This document shows positions 33,881 to 46,552 of a stretch of 64,000 nt of DNA, piece by piece. A program made the translations under genes and the position numbers. The DNA lies in NCBI RefSeq assembly GCF_037975245.1, contig NC_092563.1, positions 6,389,501 to 6,453,500 on the forward strand. The letters run 5' to 3'. This DNA comes from Apostichopus japonicus (lineage: Eukaryota > Echinodermata > Holothuroidea > Aspidochirotida > Stichopodidae). Below the pieces are notes generated by a model that was given only the letters and a program-made list of their open reading frames with translations, was not told where the DNA came from and did not search any database. Position 1 is the stretch's first letter. Every line of letters starts with the position of its first letter.

Positions 33881-34208
33881 AAAGTCATATATGAAGACAC
33901 GTATGAAGTCATGTATGTAGTTATATGTGAATTCGTGTGTGAAGTCATGTATGAAGTTATATATGAAGTTATGTACGAAGTCATGTATGAAGTTATATAT
34001 GAAGTCGTGTGTGAAGTCATTTATGAAGTTATATATGAAGTTATACATGAAGTCATGTATGAAGTTATATATGAAGTTATGTACGAAGTCATGTATGTAG
34101 GTATATGTGAAGTCGTGTATAAAGTCATGTATGTAGTTATATGTGAAGTCGTGTATGAAGTCATTTATGAAGTTATATATGAAGTCATGTATGAAGTTAT
34201 GTACGAAG

Positions 34209-34255
<47 letters not shown>

Positions 34256-34437
34256 TATATGTGAAGTCGTGTATGAAGTTATATATGAAGTCATGTACGA
34301 AGTCATGTATGAAGTTATATATGGAGTTATACATGAAGTCATATATGAAGCCTTGTATGAAGTCATATGTGAGGTCATATATATGAAGTTATATATGAAG
34401 TCATGTTATGTATGAAGTCAACTATGCAAGTATGAAG
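33881..34437. repeat. 12-bp minisatellite (GAAGTYATRTAT)n split by (AT)n
   Basis: Roughly 45 tandem units of GAAGTTATATAT, GAAGTCATGTAT and close variants, interrupted by an (AT)20 tract at 34211-34250. Because the unit is a multiple of three, long frames exist on both strands (VYEVIYEVMYEV on plus). These are by-products, since both strands are equally open. Confidence 0.95.
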
Positions 34438-34596
34438 GTAAACAAATTACTATCGAAATCGAAAACGTAAATTTTTAATTCCTCTCTATTAGTCTACGTC
34501 ACGGTATTTACAAATTTGACCACATGGTAGTAGTGTTTGCATGTTCAGCCTCTATAAAGTAAACAAGAAACAACACCAGGACATGTATCAGTTTAT

Positions 34597-34837
34597 TTAC
34601 ATTAAAGTTCCTCTTTGTGGATTTAAGGAAATTTTAATTTCTGTCCATGCCATCAGCTGATAATTCAATGACGTAAGCAGTCTGCACAAGTTATGTACAA
34701 TAGCGTTTGTGATTTCAGTATCCTTTGCAGAAAACTTTTCTAACACGATCATTAATGTATCATGTGTCCGCATGCTGGGCAGAAAATCCTCTTTTAAAAG
34801 CAACTCGCAAAATGAAAGAGGATTCAAAGCGACATTC
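34597..34837 (-). CDS. Exon-like terminal coding segment, product unknown
   Basis: On the minus strand a good acceptor (TTCCTTCTCCCCAG, ending at 34838) precedes a frame of about 80 codons reading NVALNPLSFCELLLKEDFLP, then HDTLMIVLEKFSAK, and ending NPQRGTLM before TAA (34597-34599). AATAAA overlaps the stop (34592-34597) and could act as polyadenylation signal. The segment is mixed hydrophobic and charged and looks helical, unlike the low-complexity frames elsewhere. I do not recognise the family. The reading frame implies that the previous exon ends two bases into a codon. No upstream partner was confirmed. Confidence 0.35.
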
Positions 34838-37800
34838 CTGGGGAGAAGGAACTGGGCGTAAGAAAATGCCGTAATATTAACGAACTATGATATTATAGGA
34901 CTACATCATGCAAGCAAGTTTTATCGCAAAGAGTGTATATCTGGCAACAGCAGAGAGAGAGAAGGGGGAAGGGGCGGGGTGATATCTTTATCAGATCTGC
35001 TCTGCCCTATTCTTCTCCGACCTGCTTTGTTCTACTCTGATTTCCTATGACCTTTTCTGTTCCTTTAGTGTAAGACATGGAATTAAACAACTCTTTTATG
35101 ATTTAGTACCCTCTGCAGAACCAGATTTATGTTTCTTACTTAAACTGATCCGTTCATTTTCATCATATAATACACACATCCTTGTCGCATTGCTAAATGA
35201 CAGGACAGTATTGAATTCGTTCTACGTATATCGATATGGCTTCGCTGGTTGTACACAATTACAGTCCTTTTATTTTTATTCCCCTATATACAATATACAA
35301 CAAATCACCGTAACCTAAACATGAGGTCTATCATCACCTTATTAAACTTCTCCCTTTACATCACACCATTGATTAAGTTTCTGGTAGTTTTCCTATAACA
35401 TGACAGAAGCTTCGCAGATAGAAATATGCAAAAACATTGCCACCGTCGTCAGGGCCAGTAGCCTACCGAACTATACCATAGGCGTGCCACCAACCTATAC
35501 CGCACATGTGGTATAAACAGTTAACGTATAAAAGACAGATGTCATTTGATCTATGTGGTTGCAAGTACAGATCTTTAACACTGCGGCATTCCTCGTTCTC
35601 AAAACGATTGCTTTCAAAACCTTCGCCCATATTTTATTTATCATCCTTTAATTTGATATTTAAGACTTTTGTGTCCCCCCACCTTTGCCCGATGTCTCAA
35701 CACTGTTTAGAACATCAAAAAAACAAAGAGGGTCTTGTAAGAACATCGCTCCAGCGACGATATTCGATACATATTTCGCCGTCATAAATTCACTTTACCT
35801 GCGGCCGTAAAGACGGGCTCACTGCGTCTGGCAAACTCATATAAATTCAGGAAAAAGTTCGCTAAGCCAAAGTGACGCTATAATCCCGATAAGAAAAGGT
35901 GACATGAAAAAGTCGAGGAGGGTACGAGGGGAGATTTACAGCTGTTAAATGGCGAAGTTTGCAAGCATCCACACGCAAGCTGCTTGTAATATCCCCTGTT
36001 AAACATCACACTATAGTTGACGAGAGGTGATCCGTGTAAAACGACGGCTCACACATACACATAATAATATACCCAAGACGATTGTATGTAAAATGCCTCT
36101 TGTGGGTTCTTATTACTTAGTATGCTATTATTTGTTGAAAAGTATACCAACCCCTATTTTTACTCACTTCCGCAAGTAGAAAGGCCCCGTCGATCGAGAC
36201 ATATGGTGGAGGGGTGGGTAGGAGTGGGTTGGAGTGAGAGTTTTCTGGTGGGCTGGGGTGGGGAAGTTTGGAATGGGCTGAGGTAGGAAGGTATGCGGTG
36301 AGATGGGATGGTTGGAGTAGGGGACTAGGTTGGTTGATGACCCATTTCACCGAGGCATCCGAGATACGGTCATCTTCAAAATGTTCGATAAAAGCTATCC
36401 CGATATGGATCTAAATAGACCAACATTTATCAAATCATCGACAATTTATTGAATTTCACAGAGAAGAGAGCCTACAGAACTCCCACGCCACCGAAGTCAG
36501 AGAGTCGAGTATGTTACTATCAAAAATACAAAGGGGTCAGATACTATAATTTTTTGGTTTTTTGTTAATCAGACAATTCTTGTTTTCTGATGATCGCTCA
36601 AAACGTGAAACTCTGAGTAACAACTACTAGTGTTCCAACTAACTAGTGTCAACTAATTCTCACCTAGACTTCGTTCTGTCCACCGGACGGCATATGGGTT
36701 CAATGCAATGCCAGTAACATATTTTGCTTATACGTTTATAGAATCAACTATTTCACTATTTTTCGTTTTATTATCTGTTGAGACCGATTAACAATTAAAT
36801 GAGACATTTTTCACCAGTTTGATTCACTATTGTGCTTACTTAATGTTGACTACTAACTGACGAACGCGCGCACATACATTCATACAAACCGCACGACGTT
36901 TCCCAATCGACTGAAATTTCAATTTCAATTTCAAAATTACAATTACTCTTTTTGTTACGGATTAGCAACCGTTCTAACAATAGAAACGAACTATTTCCAA
37001 TTAATCCGATTACGTGTCATTAGTATAAGAAATATTGCATATAAACAGATAGGCTAGCATTGTCGGCCATTTCAATATACGGTTTCACCGTCACGTGACT
37101 TTCCTTAGATACCAACATCTGTTATGATGTCAGAAAAGGCAATGTTAAATTGCTCATGCATCGTTAGATTAAGAATTTTAATTATATATATATATTTTAT
37201 ATTTTTTTTAATTATATATATATATATTAATTATTTCAGTCCATGTAAACACGATGTTTTTAATTTTTTATGGATTTCCTCCCCCCCCCCCCCCTGTATT
37301 CGATCTAGCAACAAAGCTGAAAGGGGTCGGGTTTTGTTTCTCTATAGAATCTATAAAATATTTATCCACAAAGGAAGGTTACATATATTTTTATGAAAAT
37401 GTATTTGAATGACTTATTGACCTCAGAGTAGATTAATGACATTAGAGTGAACCTCTAAAAATTAATTACATTTCAAAGACAAAAACAATAAGATCATTAA
37501 AGCAAAGTAAAGATTTTGAAGAACAATTAACTGAACCGAATGGAATACTACTTTCTGCAGTAATCCATTTCCTGTAGTACAGTGCATGTTGGGAACGCTT
37601 AATATCTGACCAAAATTAGCGACAATAATTTAAGTTTCGAATAAGATATATGATAGCATTATTGGTTGCGACGTCCTGCAAATTTGTCGATTTGTTTTGT
37701 TGTTTTCAGACAAGGTCAATTAATGTTTGTTTTTATTTTCTTTTTAAAACAGAAGTCAAGTAAAAAAAAGGGAAAAGTTTAACATACTTGAAAATTCAGT

Positions 37801-39395
37801 TAGTTCTTCTTCTCCTCCTCTCCCTATGTCCTTTACCAAAGGATTTGAAAATCGAAAAGTATGCGAAACTTCCTAACAAAGAGTTCAATAGTTATCAATT
37901 TGCATTACCGATGTTGTATATGAATAAATATATAACCAACCTCGGCTGTTAAGTTATACCGTACGTCTCGGTAGGATATAATAGATAACCAAAGCCTCTT
38001 ACGTGCTTGCTTGCTGGCTTGCTTATGGTCCCCTATCTTTTAATCATTCCGTCATGGGCGAGTTGCATGCTGATTTATATACTACACACGTTATACCTAT
38101 ACATAATGCACACATCTATATAGGCCTATACCCTAAGAAAAATAAAAAAGGAAAATAAAACGTTGCAATGAATGTCATAGTGACACGGGGTTTATTTTTG
38201 ATAAAGATATGAGCGATGTTTTAAGTTGTTATTGTTATCTCTGTTAAAATGTCCGTGTGACGACGATTCTGTCACCACTGTATACTGTTGATATCTACAA
38301 AGCAATAATACCATATACTTCATGTATAGAACACCCCCTTAGCATAACATTGCCTATTGAAATTCAGTTCATACCGTTATAACATCTATAAATCACTGCC
38401 CGGGATATTTTCTCTAAAAATATTGCTTTTTGCTTCGAACTCGGTCTTGAGTACACAGTCGGGACTTACGGAAAGAAAAAAAAAGGTTAAACAATTCTAT
38501 TTCCTAAAACAAAGACGCAACGTTCGGCTGAAGAACTAGACGCATTAGATAATCACGAAGGTGTCATAATTTCTACAAAAACAAACATTGTACTGTTGTG
38601 ATAAGCGCTTTCAGTACAAGTCGGGAATCCCCTTCTCACCGCACGCAGTTTAATACATAAGTCAGGGGAAGAACATGCACCATTGACGCGTAGTCTGTTA
38701 TTAAAAGTGTGTATTATAGAATGTGTTTAGTTGTGCGATAGTATATTTTGTATGATAGAATTAATGTTAGGCTAGTATATAGTCGACCGTTTTAACATTC
38801 GACCTATACCGTCAAAAACATTAAATAAACAAGTCCATGGTACAGAAACCTGGAAGAATGAAAATGTATCAACTATAAGTTGACAAGTTCCATACTTTTC
38901 TGTAATCAATAATATACAGTTACCATACCACAATGAGACTAGTGTACGTTTAACTGAAAGGTTAACCGTCGGGAAATAGTACTAAATTGACCCACTGTAG
39001 TGATTTCTGGTGCATAGTTTGAGTCATGTTCATTCTTCTGAAAGCTTGGGTGTTGAAGTCGATGAAATCAAGCACTAGTGGTCTTAAAAACTACGGAGGA
39101 TTGAAGGTGATTTAAGGCACTTTAGAAAATCCCGCGCGAAAAAGGAAGATTTCGCAGCGAGAGTTGGCAGTACGGGCCCGGGAGAGCAATATGCTAAGCT
39201 TTGAACTCTGCTAGCCCCAAACTCTCAACAGGCATAGTGGGGAAAATTGAATGTGCTGTGAAATCCCACGCCATTAGCTACCATATGGTGGGTACGACAT
39301 GTCAGCAGAAAGCTATCTATCCATACTCTAGCTCTAGCGGTCTTGGAAAGTGATGAATCTATTTCCTGTTCAAGAGTTAACTGTATATACTTTCT

Positions 39396-39570
<175 letters not shown>

Positions 39571-40926
39571 AGTTTGTTCGACCTTTGCCCTCTATATATC
39601 TTCCTCCTCTGGCAAAACGACGAAACGTGCCAGAAGTTTCTGTTTTTCAGATATTCCTTTTCTTGTATCCAAGCGTCTGAGTCGACAGAGGAAGGAATTA
39701 AGATAGGATGAGTGCAGACACTGTAGGCCCATCATAATAACCTATGTGATTTCAAATTAATCGGCCTGTGAACCTAGCATAAAGCCAGACTCGTAGTACG
39801 GGTACAAAAGAATGAGTAGTACAAGTAGAATTCTTCTTGATATTGGTACAAATATAAGCACACGCGGCTCTAAGTCTATACCGTAGATTTCAAAATCGGG
39901 TACGATTACAAACTCCGACTTTGAGTTTGAGTACAGGCGACTATGCTAGAATATGAGTACGCGTATCATGGACTCACTACACGCCTTGAGTACACGATTC
40001 TAAACTTTAAGTATTGCTGATATTACTTGACAAACATCTGTCATATCCAATTAGATTAACACTAAACGAGAAACGTTCTGTACAATTCCTATATGCAGTA
40101 TTTCATCTCGTCCAATAATGGTGTCATTATTTTATAAAACTATAATAACGCGAATAAACAATGTTTTGTTTAGTTCGTATTACCGACAGAACACCTTATG
40201 ATGATATCCAATTGACCATTTAATCTTGATATACATATTGGGATTGCATTGTAAACATATTATTTTCTGCCATTAAAATATAATGGTTTTTTCCCCACTG
40301 AGTTTTGTGTTGCATCTGAGAAACTGACCAGGAAATGGTCAGTGTGCTAGACTACGATGTTCAGCCACTTGAATTGATGAGCCTAAGATGCATAAAGGGA
40401 ATTAAAAGTGGGACAGGAATACTTTATACGGTACCTGGGACTGATATTCTTCAGTGTAAGCTGATGCTCTGCAACTTATCAAAATAATAAATGAATTAAT
40501 CCGTAACGCATATCCTTTAATATCCAGGTAATAGATGTTTAGATATTATACGGATTAGAATAATATATCATGTTTACAACTTATAACCCAATGCAAAGTG
40601 TAGTTTAAAAAAGCAATAAGGAAAATTAAACAACATGAAATGTATCCCCCATTGAAGGCTTCAATATACAAATATACCTTTACATGTTTTCAACATGCTG
40701 CATTCCATATTTCGATACCCCGACCGAAGATAAAATTACCAAGGTTACTAATATGATGATCACAAATATTTCAAATATTCGGTTTCTCCGAAATCAGCGA
40801 CCAATTTAAGTTTGTAATTATGACCCAATTGTCGGCCAAAAAGTATAAGTCAGAATCGAGCATTAACCACTACAAATCTACATCTACGTCTTAGTAATTG
40901 ATGTTATACTTACGCAAGAATTATAA

Positions 40927-41032
<106 letters not shown>

Positions 41033-41392
41033 TGTTACATGAAAATCAAAAAGAAAGATCTCTCATAAAGTCAAGTTGTAAATAATACCACTGCAAGTAA
41101 TATACAAGTAGACTGAGCATAAATAAAAAGTTGGACGATCAAAAAGGCATTAAACTGCTTTAAGCATTTTCACGAGAGGAAAACTTATTGCCGGTATTGT
41201 TCAAACCAAACGATTTAATTTTGGTTGAACCCATCAAAGCCTGACAAAAATTGACGATTAGCCCATTATGACTGGTGATAGTTGTAACAATAAGGAAACA
41301 TTTAAATGCCTATACTGGTAATGTATCGCACAATTAGAGGCGTTAACCTAATCTCTAATAACCTAGTAAGCACGGTAGAAAATACATAATAG

Positions 41393-41439
41393 AGAAAGAG
41401 AGAGAGAGGGAGAGAGGGGGAGAGAGAGGAGAGAGGGAA
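41393..41439. repeat. GA-rich low-complexity tract
   Basis: GAGAGA and GGGAGA words, purine only on the plus strand. Confidence 0.85.
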
Positions 41440-43010
41440 ACAATGACAGCTTACCATAGTTTGCATTGCATGATGGGAACTAATCAAGACAACCAAACAG
41501 ACGGACTCCTCTATATACGGCGCAAATTGGTATCGGTTTAGTGTGTATTTGGTGACTGAGTGCATGCATCCGTCGGCGATACTATACGAACACATATATA
41601 TAGCTAAACATTCAAGCAGGTATATCTACGCCGGTGACTTATGACGGTCTGAAAAGAGAGGGTTGGGGGGGGGGGTTAGATTATCGATTAGGTTGCATGA
41701 GTTGTGCCATATTACTTTGCAATGCATGGTCTACCCTCTCCTTCATTATCAAGCGGCTGTTTTTCTTCGAAATAGTTCTACCAAACAATGAATATCGGAG
41801 GCCATTGACATCAAACTTTCAAACTGTATTAACCCCCGTTACTTGTATCAACCATAATTCGCACCACCCCCCCCCCGCCCCGCCCACGCCACAGCACTTC
41901 CCCACAGTAACATAAGTAATGGTTTCCGAGTTAGTCCGCACCATGCGCAGGTCTGCTTCCAGTTACATGTCATGTGTATAGGCTCACACCCTCAGTATTA
42001 CCTGTGCTGTGAAATATTTGTGCATGAGTGCGCTTGCTCGGGTGTCGGTATCAATTTTATTCGTGGCAATGTCATGCACCAATCGGCAAACAGGTTCTTA
42101 CGCATTCTTTCACTTCTGTCCTCCATTTGTTTTGTTTTTAAATACAGGATACAATGTCATATTATACAGTTTAGGCTCATGGTAAGTGCTACGTAGCCTA
42201 AAAGGTACATACTATATGTTGTGTACAAAACTGGCATTAACAGACGGCATTACTTTGAATACAATGCATGCGAAAACATTTTAAATCTCTCGTTCATCTT
42301 CTAACTTTATAGGTTTGAACTGTTTTCTGTTGTTTAATTAGTTTAACAGCTCTGTCCTAGATTCAACATAAAAGAAGATAATTTATTCACCTGATTTAGT
42401 TAATACGTAGAGGTTTATTTAGAGATATTGTCAGAGCCAAATACTTGCTCAAGCATATGTTTATGTTCTTTAAGGTCGCATGGACTTGCTCCGCTCTAGT
42501 TCGGTGGATCTCCTGTCGAAAACCTAAAATAGGTTAAACAGAGCGAACCGCAACCTGATGGTTAATGACCTATATTAATGAATATGCAACTCATTCTAAT
42601 TACAAATATGACACGTCATGAGATAAATAGGATACAAGTTCGTATCGCCTGCAGAAGATACAACATACTAATGTATAGTGGAAAGTGTTTAATATCCACT
42701 GCGTATACTGTAGTATGGATTAAAGTTATGAAAACCGTAATAAAGACAATTAAAAGTATTCACACTCGTTCGATTTCCAGACTGATTATCTTTTTAAATA
42801 ATTATTTAGTAACCTCCAGAAGACCATGCTTCGAGATAATTTCTTAGGGCCCTATGGGGCTATGGCATATCGCAATCAGTACCGTAGCTCGCCATTTTCA
42901 AGAATTCCCACTGGTTTTGCCTAATAATTATAATTCAAAATAATTTCTGATCTGGAATCGAAATATCTGTGCTATTTTTATGAGCAGTCGCGTCAATATG
43001 ATGTGATAGT

Positions 43011-43430
43011 GCTATTGTAATGATGAACTTTTTTTATATATTACTAAAGATTAATGACTTAAGTACAGCTATGTGTGTAATTTATTTGATAATATTTCAT
43101 ACTCCCTCTGCAATGTCCATCATTATATATTTACATATTGCTGCTGTTTTTGCTGTTTGTATGTGTCGGCCTTTTCTTCAAGATATCGGGAATTTCCCCG
43201 ACTCTGTCGGTATTTTTTTCTTTTTCATTTTGTTCTATCGGTATTTGAGGAATCTTCCGACATATCAAAGTGTTTGTTTGCCTGTTATAGAACACGTTAT
43301 GGACATATTGCTCATATATCATTAGATCCGTGGAAAAGATCCCGACATCCACCCTCGCTATATAGTATATATAGATATCATTATAAGGACTAATGTCCTA
43401 AACATATTCCATACTTATGCAACATATCCT
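43011..43430 (+). repeat. Unidentified 420-bp dispersed repeat, copy 1
   Basis: Aligns in the same orientation with 46129-46552 over its whole length. Shared blocks include TACTAAAGATTAA near the start, GTGGAAAAGATCCCGA, and ATTCCATACTTATGCAACAT near the end. The copies differ by many substitutions and small gaps. No terminal inverted repeat or target duplication was seen. The 101- and 106-codon frames here are not conserved in copy 2, so it is probably non-coding. Confidence 0.85.
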
Positions 43431-44043
43431 AAAAACTTTCACAACAACCTTATTATAATATTAGACATACATGACAATATCTCACAAACCGTTTTGACAG
43501 ATTTTGTTCGAAGTGATTTTGGTTAAAATTGACGTTCGAGGTTGTTGGCATACCTCAAAACAGGTGTTAGGCTATGACAGCCTATGCCTTATAAAAAAAA
43601 GAACCCGCTATATAACCGTGGCTTGCAAATATGTATTTTGATCGACGTTGACTAATTGGGGTCAACAGCTATGTCAATTGGCAATGATATTCTGCCTTCA
43701 ACATGTGTAATGTAATTTCTGGCTAGTTACCCGACGAGAAGTCGACGAGAGAAGGTAGTTCTTTATCGCTAAAAACTTCGTCACCCTTTTGGCAGTGAAG
43801 CCACTTGCTGCGCGAAATATCTATCCTCGTCTTTATAGTCTGCGGTATCGCTCAGCACGAGCGTTGAATCACTCGTTAGCGATAACCGGAACGTTAAAGT
43901 AATGTATCGAAAATTGTATATGTTCGGTGACTAGGAACATCTCGGAGATCCCAGAGAGCATAAACATTTGTTTTGTTTATTTTTGAAAAGTGATTTGAAG
44001 AGAGTAGCTTGAATTCAATGAAAAGAAGTGTCGATTCTTAAGA

Positions 44044-44089
44044 GTGAGAGGGGGAGGGGGAGGGGAGGGGGAGGGGAGGGGGAGGGGGT
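44044..44089. repeat. (GGGGGAGGGGA)n purine tract, G-quadruplex-prone
   Basis: At least seven runs of four or five G separated by single A on the plus strand. Confidence 0.9.
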
Positions 44090-45809
44090 TGCGTGTTTGC
44101 TCCTATGTTTTTGTATTTTTTATTCTCCTGCTGATTTGACAGAGTGGTGCGAAACGAAGATGTTCTAGTTTATGCTAAAAGGGTTATGTGAAAACAATAT
44201 CTTCACATATATGAACATCAACAAATTCACTTAGGCTACAGAGCCTAACATAACATGTCTGTCATAAATATTGCATAGCTTTACATATAACATTTACTTA
44301 AATTGCCTACTACCAAATTGACTACACTCGTTATCCATTCAATGGATTGGGTTTTTCTTCACTGATAATAATTCTTCTCTCTCAAAAGGGTGTAATCCGA
44401 TAATGATACTGATGATCACAAACAAACAACTCGGCGCCTAATATGATAGGCTATATGCAAATAAGGTTAGGACTACTGCAGTGGACGATTTGTAGGTTTC
44501 ACCATGGTCAAATGTTGATGTAGTTGGCTTGAGAACATTTCAATTTCCAGACAGAGTAAAAAACCTGGCGGAGGTAACGATGAGATGTGACGCTACTACG
44601 TTTTATGAATTAACTTATTTTGAAATATTACGATTATATTGCTTTAAGGGCGGTAAGTTTAAACCTGGCTCCCAATTAAAATTAAAATGCAGATTGACAA
44701 CCGAGGCAAATACTTCGGTATTCTATATAAAATCTTCTGTTCAAGATCGCTTATGTTACTTTTAAGACCCTTTGGAAGACCTGTAGTTTATATTTACCTA
44801 TCCCAGCAAGTTCCATTTTAAAGGTGGAAGCGGGTTGCAGGGAAAGTTCTGCTATAATCGCTGCGAATTTCAATTCTTCTCTCGCTTTCTTTCTGGCGTG
44901 ATCAAACGCTAACTTATAAATGGCATTTGTAAACTAAGAAACACTTACTAACAGATGCACTAAAGTTAAGTGTATCCGTTTAACTTCCATTTAATCTACA
45001 ATGATGGTAAAGATATGCAGCATGTATATGAGCTTAAATAGAAGGAATTTTTAAAAAAAACTGAACACACTGATGTTATTAAATAAAATCACATTGCCTC
45101 CGCATATCAATTTAATTTCGGAAAGTTATCAGATCAGCTCATAGGTAAAATGGTCTCATGGTCTAACCCATTTTCTCTGGAAAAGGGGAAGGGTTGGCCT
45201 ACAGTTTTGCTTTATCAACCGATAATGTTGCCACATTATATTAAACTCGTGGGGGGGGGGGGAGGGAGGTGGAAGATGCCAAAATCTAATGACACAGACG
45301 ACCTCCGCCCCCCCCCCCCCAACTACACAGTTTTCGTGGATTTGAACCCCCGGACCCCACCCTTGACACGGTAAACTCTCACCTATCTGTTAAGTAGTCT
45401 ATACATACTATCTCTACGACCTACATTTGTATCAGGTTCGGGAACAAGATGTCACATCAACAATCACCGTCTTCACGTCCTGTTATTTGATATCATCGAG
45501 ACGGACCTGTCAGTACACGATGATGCGGTAGTGAGCTTATACTAGTGCGTCACACCCATCCGACTTAAATGAAAAGGAAAACAGCATCACATTTAGATAC
45601 TATACTTATTGAATATATAATATTACATTAAATATATTATGACGTCATCATTGTACGCCCACTTCTCTAGCGATGCTTATAATATTAACATCATTCAATC
45701 TATTTGGAAGTTCGACATTTTTAGCATGCTAAAAAGTTGCTAAGGTTTTCCAAGTAATTCCCTTAAGGGGGTCTGACGATGCAAATGATCCGTCTGGGCA
45801 GACATTTAA

Positions 45810-45863
45810 AGAACCGGTTAATTAACCAAATCAATTAGAACCGGTTGATTAACCCAAGCAATT
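45810..45863. promoter_or_regulatory. 27-bp direct duplication carrying two AACCGGTT sites
   Basis: Two adjacent 27-bp units (24 of 27 identical) each contain AACCGGTT (45812-45819, 45839-45846), the palindromic core bound by Grainyhead/CP2 factors, followed by an ATTAACC word. Spacing is exactly 27 bp. Regulatory function is inferred only from the motif and its duplication. Confidence 0.35.
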
Positions 45864-46128
45864 ATATCAATGAAGGGTGACAATTATAACAACTGCCAAC
45901 CTTTGATCATGCGTAACCATTATCTAAAGCCGTCTAGCATATTTTGCGGCTAATATACTCATGATTATGAATATGTAGATTTCTTTGAAATGTATTTTGG
46001 AAACTCAATATCACTGTGTGGGTGGTGAAAACTCATCGGGGTTTTTCCCCATCTCATATCTTCATCTCCCTTAAATCGAGGACCCAACCTGTAAACCCAT
46101 CCTCTGGATCATATATATAGTGTCATTA

Positions 46129-46552
46129 GCTGTTGTAATAATTAACTTTTTATACATTACTAAAGATTAACGACTTAAATACAGCTATGTGTTTAATTTA
46201 TTTGATAATATGTCATACTCCCTCTGAAATATCCATCTTAATATATTCACATGTTGGTGCTGTTTTTGTTGTTTTTAAGTGTGGGTCCTTTCCTTAAGAT
46301 ATTAGGAATTTGCCAGTATTTTTCGGTATTTCTCCTTTTAATTTTTTCTCTCGGTATTTGAGGTACTTTCCTACATATCAAAGTATATGTTTGCCTGTTT
46401 ATACATGGAACGCGTTATCAAACATATTGCTCATATGTATTTAGTGATCCGATCCGTGGAAAAGATCCCGATATCCACCCTCGCTATAGTACATAGATAT
46501 CATTATACGGACTAATGTCCTAAACATATTCCATACTTATGCAACATATCCT
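46129..46552 (+). repeat. Unidentified 420-bp dispersed repeat, copy 2
   Basis: Direct-orientation partner of 43011-43430, about 3.1 kb downstream. Both ends of similarity match those of copy 1, so the boundaries belong to the repeat and not to a larger segmental duplication. Confidence 0.85.

Larger units (their letters stand above)
43431..46128. other. Stretch without a supportable gene
   Basis: Contains the purine-rich G4-prone tract (44044-44089), G and C homopolymer runs (45250-45262, 45308-45320) and the paired AACCGGTT motif at 45810-45863. The 78-codon plus-strand frame at 44529-44765 is unrecognised. Confidence 0.5.

Noticed and set aside
33824-34415. Frames of 90-184 codons on both strands with VYEVIYEV-type repeats
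   Set aside because: They arise from a 12-bp minisatellite with both strands equally open. No gene is supported.
43020-43393. 101- and 106-codon frames in the 420-bp repeat
   Set aside because: Not preserved in the second copy at 46129-46552.
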